Source: Desulfobacterales bacterium
GTDB lineage: Bacteria > Desulfobacterota > Desulfobacteria > Desulfobacterales > JAUCGF01
Direction of reading: 5' to 3'
DNA: 17,665 nucleotides
Assembly: GCA_029940345.1 (NCBI GenBank)
Contig: JAOZRC010000027.1
Location: forward strand, 1-17,665
Shown here: positions 7,784 to 13,995 of the stretch, piece after piece
Layout of the letters: every line of letters begins with the position of its first letter
How positions within the stretch are numbered: position 1 is the stretch's first letter
Made by a program: the position numbers and the translations under genes
Notes under the pieces: generated by a model
Databases searched by the model: none
What the model saw: only the letters and a program-made list of their open reading frames with translations
What the model was told of the DNA's origin: nothing

Positions 7784-7921
7784 GGCATCCTTCATTTATC
7801 GGTTAACGGTTTGTAGTGACGCGTAAGGCGTTATTCTTCTGACATCCTTACACGCCCTCACGGGCGCACTACGAACTGGATAAAAAGTGTCAACTACTTT
7901 CAATGTCATATGAAGGATGCC
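7784..7921. repeat. 138-bp miniature inverted-repeat element, GGCATCCTTCA family
   Basis: The ends are GGCATCCTTCAT (7784-7795) and its inverse (7910-7921). CAAAATC flanks both sides (7777-7783 and 7922-7928), a probable target duplication. The interior has a GTAGTGACGCGTAAGGCG arm facing CGCCCTCACGGGCGCACTAC, a REP-like imperfect hairpin. That core is unlike the interiors of the copies at 4591 and 13321. Confidence 0.78.
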
Positions 7922-7944
7922 CAAAATCAGCTAAAAAAAAAATT

Positions 7945-8179
7945 CGACCTGTGCAATTCAAATATTCCTTAAAAGCTCCGTGAGAGCGGCATATTTGTAG
8001 TACAATCATGATCTGATTCAGACAGAGTCCCATCGGGACGGCATATTTGTTATGTGAGTGCGCATATCCTGTTATGCTGGAACTGATATGCCGTCCAGAT
8101 GGGACTCAGACGAGATATCAGCCCGTTGATTCTACAAATATGCCGTCCTGACGGGACTCTGAATGAATTGCACAGCTCG
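7945..8179. repeat. Second copy of the 241-bp REP-carrying inverted-repeat element
   Basis: It starts CGACCTGTGCAATT and ends AATTGCACAGCTCG, and aligns along its whole length with 2903-3143. The order of the four GTCCC/GGGAC hairpin units is the same, with scattered substitutions and small indels. The left flank is a poly-A tract, so no reliable target duplication can be called. It lies between two other elements. Confidence 0.8.
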
Positions 8180-8187
8180 AAATATTT

Positions 8188-8408
8188 CGACCTGTGCGGT
8201 TGCTATCAGATGTAGGGTGGGCAACGTTTTTCCACTTATTTAATTTATAGCTGATATCAAGGGGTTGCATCGGGAACAGTTTAAAGCGATTAACTTTGCC
8301 CACCATTTTTAATGAATCGGCAGGCATCGCCGACAAAGATAGGCACTGTATATAAGATCAATTTCCGGCGATGCCCACCCCTACCGATAATTGTAACCGC
8401 ACAGGTTG
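8188..8408. repeat. 221-bp inverted-repeat element with GTAGGGTGGGC-type core
   Basis: The ends are CGACCTGTGCGGTT (8188-8201) and AACCGCACAGGTTG (8395-8408), inverse copies with one mismatch. They share the CRACCTGTGC end of the neighbouring element at 7945. The core is different: GTAGGGTGGGCAACG near the left faces CGATGCCCACCCCTAC near the right, and GGCATCGCCG (8323-8332) is perfectly inverted at 8366-8375. Flanks AAATATTT (8180-8187) and AAAAATTT (8409-8416) match at seven of eight bases, but both are AT-rich. No coding capacity. Confidence 0.72.
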
Positions 8409-8460
8409 AAAAATTTGAAAGGACGCTATTTGGCTAATGGGTAAAAGTAGGCCAAAAAGT

Positions 8461-8500
8461 AAAAAAAGCACTTACGTTTAAATTCGTAAGTGCTTGTTTT
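8461..8500 (-). terminator. Intrinsic terminator of tRNA-Val
   Basis: AAGCACTTACG and CGTAAGTGCTT (8485-8495 and 8466-8476) form a perfect 11-bp stem with an eight-base loop. On the minus strand a T-tract follows directly. The stem begins eight bases after the CCA end of the tRNA. Confidence 0.88.
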
Positions 8501-8503
8501 TAA

Positions 8504-8578
8504 TGGTAGGCGCGCGCAGATTTGAACTGCGGACCTCTACCGTGTCAAGGTAGCGCTCTCCCCCTGAGCTACGCGCCT
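8504..8578 (-). tRNA. tRNA-Val (anticodon GAC)
   Basis: The minus strand folds into a complete 75-nt cloverleaf with encoded CCA. The acceptor stem AGGCGCG pairs with CGCGCCT, the D stem GCTC with GAGC, the anticodon stem CTACC with GGTAG, and the T stem CGCAG with CTGCG around TTCAAAT. The anticodon loop TTGACAC gives anticodon GAC, which reads valine codon GUC and, by wobble, GUU. All stem positions pair. It lies 117 bases downstream of glnE on the same strand but has its own promoter and terminator, so it is probably transcribed alone. Confidence 0.95.
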
Positions 8579-8595
8579 GAGTAATTATGGCATAG

Positions 8596-8624
8596 CGGAT
8601 AACACCATCCGAATCGGTTGTCAA
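8596..8624 (-). promoter_or_regulatory. Promoter of tRNA-Val
   Basis: On the minus strand a perfect TTGACA (8619-8624) is followed after 17 bases by TATCCG (8596-8601), 17 bases before the mature tRNA 5' end. The -35 box and spacing are ideal and the -10 box is weak (three of six). Confidence 0.6.
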
Positions 8625-8695
8625 GCGATTTGACAGCCGAATAGAAATTGCATGAAAAAATTGGCATTTCTCATTAAAACTCATCATACACTCCG

Positions 8696-11605
8696 TTAAT
8701 CAAAATAAAATGCCCATATATTGATCACCTCTTGGCGTAAATCGGCCCAGTTGCCTTCGGGTGTTTGGGATGCTTTTTCCTGTAGATTCAGTCGATGAAC
8801 GGTCAGACGCCAGGTCAGGTAGGCCTTTTTCAATAAATACGCCCGGTCAGCGTCCAATATATCGGTGTCCGTCAATGTTTCCAATAGGCGTACATTGTCG
8901 GTCCAACCGGCCAGATTTTCATTACGATGCGCATTGGCAAGAACTAAATATTGAACTAAAAATTCAATATCTACGATACCGCCAGCTCCTTGTTTAAGAT
9001 CAAACATACCTGACTGTTGGTCAGACTGGGCCAGACGTAATTGGCGGCGCATATCAACAACCGCTGTTTGCAGTATCGTTTCATTCCGAGGCAGGGTTAA
9101 CACCGCGTTGCGAATCTTTTCGAAACCTTGCGCCATGTGCCGGTCACCACAAACAGGTCGGGCGCGAATCAGCGCCTGATGTTCCCAGGTACGGGCCTGA
9201 TTCACTTGGTATTCCTGGAAAGCATCTATATGGCACACTAACAAACCGGAACTTCCGCTGGGGCGCAGCCGCATATCGGCTTCATATAATCTTCCGGCGC
9301 GTGTATGCGCGGTTAAAATATGAACTACCCGTTGTCCCAGGCGGGCAAAAAAAAGGGCATTATCAAGCGGCCAGGCTCCGCCCTGTGTCTTGCCGGATGT
9401 TCCGGAGTGAAGAAAAACCAAATCCAAGTCAGAGTCATAGCCTAACTCAATTCCTCCCAACTTACCGTAAGCAATTACGACAAAACCCGGTTCGCATACC
9501 TTTGCATTCCAAAAGCAGCGCGGTTTCCCATGTTTGTGAACCAAATGACGCCAGGCAATATCAAGCACCGCTTCCAGGATAATTTCGGCAATCTCGGTCA
9601 GATGGTCGCTGGTGCGCATCAGTTTCAAGCCACCAGTCACATCGGCCACTGCCACTCGCAACACCTGGATTTGTTTGAAAATACATAGCACTTCCATTTG
9701 ATATTCAAGGTCGTCGTCCGCAATGGCATCCAATTTCTTTTTAAGTTCTCGCCGAAGCTCCTCTTTTTCCGGAGGTGCATAAAGCATACGAGGATCTAAC
9801 AATTCATCCAAAAGAACGGGATGACGGCTTAAAAACGTTATGATCCAGGGACTTGCATCAGCCAGTTTGATCAAATGCGTTAAAACCATCGGGTTTTCCA
9901 GCAGAAGCGCTAAATAACTGGTGCGTTGTTCAATGGCTTTAATGAGATCAATGATACGATTCAGCGTTTGTACGGCTTGCTCGGATTGCCCTGCTAATCT
10001 TAAAACCCGGGGCATCAGCTTATCAAGCCATTCACGGCCTTGAGGACTGAGCGACTGGGTCGCACGGCTATTTTTCAGATCATCCAAGCGTCTTATCACG
10101 GCCATAGGCTTTTCAAACCCGGCTGCGGATAAAAGGTTTTCTGATTGCTCCGAATTTTCCAGATGATGCCACATCAGTTCCATCTGAGTATCAGTACGGG
10201 CCGTGTCACTGTCAGAAGCCCGGGAATCATCAATTTCAAGCAATAATTGGAACTGGTGCTCCACGTTTTCCCGATGCACCTGCAACTGACGATCAAACGC
10301 ATCCGGCTCATCAAATCCCATAGATGCCGCTAAACGCGCCTTCCCCTGCGGATCACGGGGAAGGTCATGGCACTGCTGATCTTCGTATGCTTGCAGACGA
10401 TTTTCAACCATCCGCAAAAAGTGGTAGGCCCGAAGCATCGCATCACACGTATGTTTACTGATGAAGCCCTCATCCGCTAAAAGCGGGATGATTTTTTGGA
10501 TGCGGCGTTGCTGCAAAACAGGCGTCACACCGCCGCGCAACAATTGAAATACCTGTGCGAAAAATTCGATTTCACGAATGCCGCCCGGGCCGAGTTTAAT
10601 ATGATCAGCCATTTCACGCCGTGTGACTTCAAGGGAAATTTTGCGTTTCATCTTCCTCAGCGATTCAAATACGCTGAAATCCAAATACCTTCGGTAAACA
10701 AAGGGTCTGAGGGATTCCAAAAGATGTTTGCCGGCGTCATTTCGATCTGCAATAACCCGTGCTTTAATCCAGGCATAACGCTCCCACTCGCGGCCTTGTC
10801 TTTGATAGTAATTCACCATCGCATCGAAGCTTGACACCAACGGCCCGTTTTCGCCATAAGGGCGCAAATCCATATCTACCCGAAACACAATCCCATTTTC
10901 GGTGGCAGCACCGATGACCTTGATTAATTGGCGCGCCAGGCGTACAAAATACGCTTCATTGGTAATTGATTTTTTCGCACCCTGGGTGCTGCCGACACCA
11001 GGGTAGGCAAAAATCAGATCGACATCCGATGAAAAATTCAGTTCCCGGGCCCCCAGTTTGCCCATCCCTAACACCACAAGGCGTTGTTCTTTGCCATTGC
11101 CGCAGACCGGCACGCCGTAAGTTTCACGCATGCGGTCATGGAGCAAATCCCGGGCATGTCCGATACAGGCATCGGCCAAGGCTGAAAGATCTTCCATTGT
11201 TTCTGAAAGACCAGCCCATCCGGCCAGATCGCGCCAGGCAATACGCACCATTTCCTCACGCCGGAATTGGCGCAGCAGTTCGGATAACATAACGCTATCT
11301 TTGACCTGGCAAAATCGTCTGCCCAGGGCATCATTATAATTGTCAGATCGTTTTTCCTGTTTTAGCGCACCATTGGCAATCTGATTGGCAAGCAGGGCGG
11401 GATCACGAATACAATTCTGGGCGACAAAATCACTAAAAGCGAAAACGTGTTCCAGGGCCTCGTTAAATGCGGATGTATCCGGAAGCGAGATGTTGGCGTC
11501 GCCAGCGGCCTTAAAAAAAGCCTCGGTTCGCTTCAATGCGGTCTCTTTCAGGTTTGGAGGTAGCTTGATCATCGGATTGATAGCGCTAAAAAACAGTCCC
11601 GTCAA
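8696..11605 (-). CDS. glnE: Bifunctional glutamine synthetase adenylyltransferase/adenylyl-removing enzyme
   Basis: This 969-residue protein matches GlnE in length and architecture. It controls glutamine synthetase by adding AMP when nitrogen is ample and removing it when nitrogen is scarce, under PII control. Two nucleotidyltransferase domains are visible. The N-terminal adenylyl-removing domain has GMGKLGARELNFSSDVDL (180-197). The C-terminal adenylyltransferase domain has AYGKLGGIELGYDSDLDL (about 711-728). Both keep the G-K-L-G and D-x-D metal-binding pattern, and each is followed by a helical region containing GPGGIREIEF or GAGGIVDIEF. The longest frame starts with TTG at 11605. The ATG at 11572 (958 residues) is at least as likely, since neither has a clear ribosome site. 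The start lies 32 bases after the SEC-C gene, suggesting co-transcription. Confidence 0.96.
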   Translation of the reverse strand: MTGLFFSAINPMIKLPPNLKETALKRTEAFFKAAGDANISLPDTSAFNEALEHVFAFSDFVAQNCIRDPALLANQIANGALKQEKRSDNYNDALGRRFCQVKDSVMLSELLRQFRREEMVRIAWRDLAGWAGLSETMEDLSALADACIGHARDLLHDRMRETYGVPVCGNGKEQRLVVLGMGKLGARELNFSSDVDLIFAYPGVGSTQGAKKSITNEAYFVRLARQLIKVIGAATENGIVFRVDMDLRPYGENGPLVSSFDAMVNYYQRQGREWERYAWIKARVIADRNDAGKHLLESLRPFVYRRYLDFSVFESLRKMKRKISLEVTRREMADHIKLGPGGIREIEFFAQVFQLLRGGVTPVLQQRRIQKIIPLLADEGFISKHTCDAMLRAYHFLRMVENRLQAYEDQQCHDLPRDPQGKARLAASMGFDEPDAFDRQLQVHRENVEHQFQLLLEIDDSRASDSDTARTDTQMELMWHHLENSEQSENLLSAAGFEKPMAVIRRLDDLKNSRATQSLSPQGREWLDKLMPRVLRLAGQSEQAVQTLNRIIDLIKAIEQRTSYLALLLENPMVLTHLIKLADASPWIITFLSRHPVLLDELLDPRMLYAPPEKEELRRELKKKLDAIADDDLEYQMEVLCIFKQIQVLRVAVADVTGGLKLMRTSDHLTEIAEIILEAVLDIAWRHLVHKHGKPRCFWNAKVCEPGFVVIAYGKLGGIELGYDSDLDLVFLHSGTSGKTQGGAWPLDNALFFARLGQRVVHILTAHTRAGRLYEADMRLRPSGSSGLLVCHIDAFQEYQVNQARTWEHQALIRARPVCGDRHMAQGFEKIRNAVLTLPRNETILQTAVVDMRRQLRLAQSDQQSGMFDLKQGAGGIVDIEFLVQYLVLANAHRNENLAGWTDNVRLLETLTDTDILDADRAYLLKKAYLTWRLTVHRLNLQEKASQTPEGNWADLRQEVINIWAFYFD

Positions 11606-11637
11606 AATTCATTGGAAAAGCCCGACTTACATTCATA

Positions 11638-12042
11638 TCAGGCGCCGCAGCAGTTTTTATATTTTTTTCCACTACCACAAGGGCAAGGCGCATTGCGGCC
11701 GACTTTATCAGATCTGACAACTTTGAAACGATCACGTCGCGTTTTAACAGTTTCTTCTTCGTCCGGATCTTCGTCGTAATCCTCCTCCTCTTCATCATCA
11801 TAATCATTGTAGCTATCGGATAATTTTTTGGGGATTTTTGTCAAAAAATCCGCAATCTTGAAAAGGGCGACCAAAAATCCCGCAACAAAGCTTGCGCCAA
11901 TACATACAACGGTCGCTTGAAACAATGTTAAGTCAACATATTGAGATAGCAGATAACCGGAAAAGACAAAAAGGCTCACTGACACGCCGCATAAAAGGGA
12001 AAAAATAACAATGAGGAATAATAGGCCAGACAGAAATGACAT
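11638..12042 (-). CDS. Small two-helix membrane protein with C-terminal SEC-C zinc motif
   Basis: This 134-residue protein has two hydrophobic helices (about 4-28 and 42-66), a strongly acidic linker (80-97, almost all Asp, Glu and Tyr) and a C-terminal [18 protein letters not shown] (115-132). The last part is a SEC-C motif, with Cys120, Cys122, Cys131 and Cys132 as zinc ligands. In SecA this tail binds SecB and ribosomes; in many other proteins its role is unknown. Here it would extend from the membrane on an acidic arm, which suggests a tethered adaptor, but the function is not established. AAGGAG seven bases before the ATG is a strong ribosome site. It precedes glnE by about 30 bases and is divergent from adk. 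Confidence 0.85.
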   Translation of the reverse strand: MSFLSGLLFLIVIFSLLCGVSVSLFVFSGYLLSQYVDLTLFQATVVCIGASFVAGFLVALFKIADFLTKIPKKLSDSYNDYDDEEEEDYDEDPDEEETVKTRRDRFKVVRSDKVGRNAPCPCGSGKKYKNCCGA

Positions 12043-12110
12043 GTCGAAACTCCTTTTTCTTAGTATTGTTTTTCAATTTTGGTTTTTCGGCATACTTTAT
12101 TTGCCGTTTT

Positions 12111-12160
12111 GCACTCCTTCGAAACGTATAAACTACTTTTGGGGCAAAATGAAGGATACC
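12111..12160. repeat. Degenerate right end of a GGCATCCTTCA-family element
   Basis: ATAAACTACTTTTGGGGCAA followed by AATGAAGGATACC resembles the right ends at 4742-4775 and 7888-7921, with one change in the terminal GGATGCC. A possible left end, GCACTCCTTC at 12111, is poorly conserved. It is probably a decayed copy between the divergent SEC-C and adk genes. Confidence 0.5.
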
Positions 12161-12177
12161 ATTTTTTCTTTTATTCC

Positions 12178-12195
12178 TGCAAGCAAAAGCTTGCA
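12178..12195. repeat. Short perfect hairpin between the SEC-C gene and adk
   Basis: TGCAAGC and GCTTGCA flank a four-base AAAA loop. No T-tract follows, so it is not an intrinsic terminator. It may be a REP-type remnant. Confidence 0.35.
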
Positions 12196-12328
12196 CGCCT
12201 CTATTTCGGAAAAAACAAAATCAAATCCGCATATTTTAGATCGTCAGCATAAAATAAAAGTAATAAACGGGTCAAGCAAATTTATCGTAAAATGCTGCCT
12301 GCAATTTGCAGTTTCTAACGCCAATGAC

Positions 12329-12357
12329 TTGACATTACTTTGGTGTTTATATAGTAA
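12329..12357 (+). promoter_or_regulatory. Probable promoter of adk
   Basis: TTGACA (12329-12334) is perfect. Possible -10 boxes are TATAGT at 12350-12355 (15-base spacer) and TAGTAA at 12352-12357 (17-base spacer). The transcript would start about 80 bases before the adk ATG. Confidence 0.5.
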
Positions 12358-12443
12358 GGGCAAAAATATATTCAAGGAAATTTGCAATCACTAAACGGAA
12401 ATACCTTTTAATTCGATTGTTTTAAAATAATAAGGAGGAGTTA

Positions 12444-13115
12444 ATGAACATTCTGTTTTTCGGACCGAACGGCAGTGGCAAAGGAACCCAGGGAGCACTT
12501 GTAAAGGACAAATATAATACGGCGCATATCGAATCAGGCGCTATTTTTCGGGAAAATATCGGAAAAGGAACTGAGTTGGGCGCTAAGGCAAAAGCGTACA
12601 TTGACAAAGGCGAGCTCGTTCCGGATGAAATTACGATTCCCATGATTTTGGATCGCCTGCAGCAGGCTGATTGTAAGGAAGGCTGGTTGCTAGACGGATT
12701 TCCGCGTAATAAAAATCAGTCTATCAAACTGGATGAAGCTTTGAATGCCGCCGGAATGAAGCTTGATATTGTTGTTGAAATCATTCTTGACAAAGAGATC
12801 GCCAAAAACAGGATTATGGGCCGCCGCCTTTGTGTAAATGACAATAATCACCCCAACAACATTTTTATTGACGCGATCAAACCGGATGGTGATAAGTGCC
12901 GGGTATGCGGTGGTGATTTAAAAACCCGTGATGACGATCAGGATGAAGCGGCGATCGGTAAACGCCATGGCATTTATTACGACACCGATACGGGAACGCT
13001 TGCATCGGCCTACTATTTCAAAGATAAGGCCAAAGAGGGTGGGCTCAAGTATATCGAGGTGGATGGCGCCCCCAGTTTACCAGAAGTGACGGCAGAATTG
13101 GTTTCCAAGCTTTAA
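12444..13115 (+). CDS. adk: Adenylate kinase with metal-binding LID
   Basis: This 223-residue enzyme interconverts ATP plus AMP and two ADP in the cytoplasm. The P-loop is GPNGSGKGTQ (7-16). The AMP-binding region includes SGAIFRENI (31-39) and LLDGFPRNKNQ (82-92), and the LID extends from about 126 to 175. In the LID, Cys130, His136, Cys152 and Cys155 form Cys-X5-His-X15-Cys-X2-Cys, the metal site described for Desulfovibrio gigas adenylate kinase, which can hold zinc, cobalt or iron. This differs from the four-Cys site of many Gram-positive enzymes and supports a sulfate-reducer origin. RDDD (162-165) and the C-terminal part are also typical. AAGGAGG (12432-12438) precedes the ATG by five bases. 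No intrinsic terminator is evident after the gene. Confidence 0.96.
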   Translation: MNILFFGPNGSGKGTQGALVKDKYNTAHIESGAIFRENIGKGTELGAKAKAYIDKGELVPDEITIPMILDRLQQADCKEGWLLDGFPRNKNQSIKLDEALNAAGMKLDIVVEIILDKEIAKNRIMGRRLCVNDNNHPNNIFIDAIKPDGDKCRVCGGDLKTRDDDQDEAAIGKRHGIYYDTDTGTLASAYYFKDKAKEGGLKYIEVDGAPSLPEVTAELVSKL

Positions 13116-13169
13116 ACCGATAACGGTATTTCGGTATCTTATTCAAAAATTAGGGTTAAATGCAGTTTA

Positions 13170-13259
13170 GGAGTGCGAAAGTTAAGCGAAGCGGTCTTTC
13201 ACTAAAATCATTTGCGAAAGATCGCTTCGTTCCTCCGCTTCACTCTGCTTTCGCACTCC
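13170..13259. repeat. 90-bp palindromic repeat downstream of adk
   Basis: GGAGTGCGAAAG (13170-13181) is perfectly inverted at 13248-13259. Inside, CGAAGCGGTCTTTC (13187-13200) faces GAAAGATCGCTTCG (13216-13229) with one mismatch. The nested stems would form a long hairpin 54 bases after the adk stop. No T-tract follows, so it is probably a REP-like unit that could protect the adk mRNA 3' end, rather than an intrinsic terminator. Confidence 0.65.
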
Positions 13260-13320
13260 ATAATCACCATTGAATTTGAAAAGATACGTATTTCGCATCC
13301 CTGAAAATTAAAAATATTTT

Positions 13321-13482
13321 GGCATCCTTCACCTGTCATTTTACACTTTGTCCCGTTAGGGACATAATATCTATAGAAAAACGTACATAAATACGTCAAG
13401 TCCCGCAGGGACGAAATAAAAAAGTATGGACTGCCTTGAGCTATTTTTAAAGTAACAAAGTAGTACTACTTTGAAGGATGCC
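13321..13482. repeat. 162-bp miniature inverted-repeat element with perfect 8-bp target duplication
   Basis: The ends GGCATCCTTCA (13321-13331) and TGAAGGATGCC (13472-13482) are exact inverses. AATATTTT lies directly outside both ends (13313-13320 and 13483-13490), a perfect 8-bp target duplication. The interior holds two REP-like hairpins, GTCCCGTTAGGGAC and GTCCCGCAGGGAC, a core absent from the family copies at 4591 and 7784. No coding capacity, so movement would need a transposase supplied elsewhere. It lies between adk and rpsU. Confidence 0.85.
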
Positions 13483-13526
13483 AATATTTTGCTTGCTAAA
13501 GATGCTGTTTTGTGTCATTTGTTAGG

Positions 13527-13556
13527 GATTCACTCTGCCATATTTCAGAGTGAATC
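13527..13556 (+). promoter_or_regulatory. Hairpin in the rpsU leader
   Basis: GATTCACTCTG and CAGAGTGAATC form a perfect 11-bp stem with an eight-base loop, 63 bases before the rpsU start. No T-tract follows, which argues against a terminator. A second, weak AU stem (TTTTTTC/GAAAAAA) overlaps the ribosome site just upstream of the gene. Together they could form a leader controlling S21 synthesis, but no known leader family is recognised. Confidence 0.4.
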
Positions 13557-13619
13557 TAAATAACCATCATAAAAACAGTTTGAACTTGTTTTTTCGATGG
13601 AAAAAAGGAGGCGAGCTAT

Positions 13620-13832
13620 TTGAAAGAAATTCAGGTCAGAGTTTTCGATAATGACCTTGAAAAGGCGATGCGGATTTTGAAAAAAAAGATTCAAAATGAC
13701 GGGCTTTTCAAGCGCTTAAAACTAAAAAAGAGCTATGAAAAGCCAAGCGAGTACCGTCGCCGCAAACAGCGTGAAGCCCGACGTCGGGAACGCTTGGCCG
13801 CGGCCCGCAGAAAATACACGCGTAGAAGATAA
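13620..13832 (+). CDS. rpsU: Small ribosomal subunit protein S21
   Basis: This 70-residue protein is the complete S21, which binds the 30S platform near the 3' end of 16S rRNA and assists initiation. The N-terminal MKEIQVRVFDNDLEKAMRIL segment, the KKIQNDGLFKRLKLKKSYEKP region and the very basic Arg-rich tail are typical, and the length is normal. The start is TTG at 13620, supported by AAGGAGG (13605-13611) eight bases upstream; no ATG lies in frame nearby. A strong terminator follows, so it appears to be a single-gene unit. The leader contains a stable hairpin and lies just after a mobile element. Confidence 0.96.
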   Translation: MKEIQVRVFDNDLEKAMRILKKKIQNDGLFKRLKLKKSYEKPSEYRRRKQREARRRERLAAARRKYTRRR

Positions 13833-13855
13833 ACGCTTTAAATTTTAAACTTTGA

Positions 13856-13889
13856 AACCCGGTAGAGTTTTTTTCTGCCGGGTTTTTTA
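13856..13889 (+). terminator. Intrinsic terminator of rpsU
   Basis: AACCCGGTAG (13856-13865) pairs with CTGCCGGGTT (13875-13884), with one G-T pair. A run of T follows directly. It begins 23 bases after the rpsU stop. Confidence 0.9.
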
Positions 13890-13901
13890 TTAAAAAGCAA
13901 A

Positions 13902-13930
13902 GCGCTACAAACATGTCGCTCCTACGGAGT
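13902..13930. repeat. REP-like fragment upstream of folC
   Basis: GCGCTACAAACATGTCGCTC continues into CTACGGAGT. CTCC and GGAG flank a three-base loop, a small hairpin beside a CTACAAACATGTCG tail, similar in layout to REP units. Only one copy occurs here, so the label is tentative. Confidence 0.35.
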
Positions 13931-13995
13931 TTTTAGGGAAGATTTACATCGAATTGTAATTACGCAGGTCAAAATTTCATAATACATTTAAAATT

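Noticed and set aside
8118..8336. Open frame sharing a peptide with a frame at 2974-3180
   Set aside because: The shared peptide simply reflects translation of the two copies of the REP-carrying element. It is not a protein family.
13170..13259. Palindrome as an intrinsic terminator of adk
   Set aside because: No T-tract follows the right arm on the plus strand.
13208..13399. Minus-strand frame of 63 codons between adk and rpsU
   Set aside because: It is made of the palindrome and part of a miniature element, with no ribosome site.
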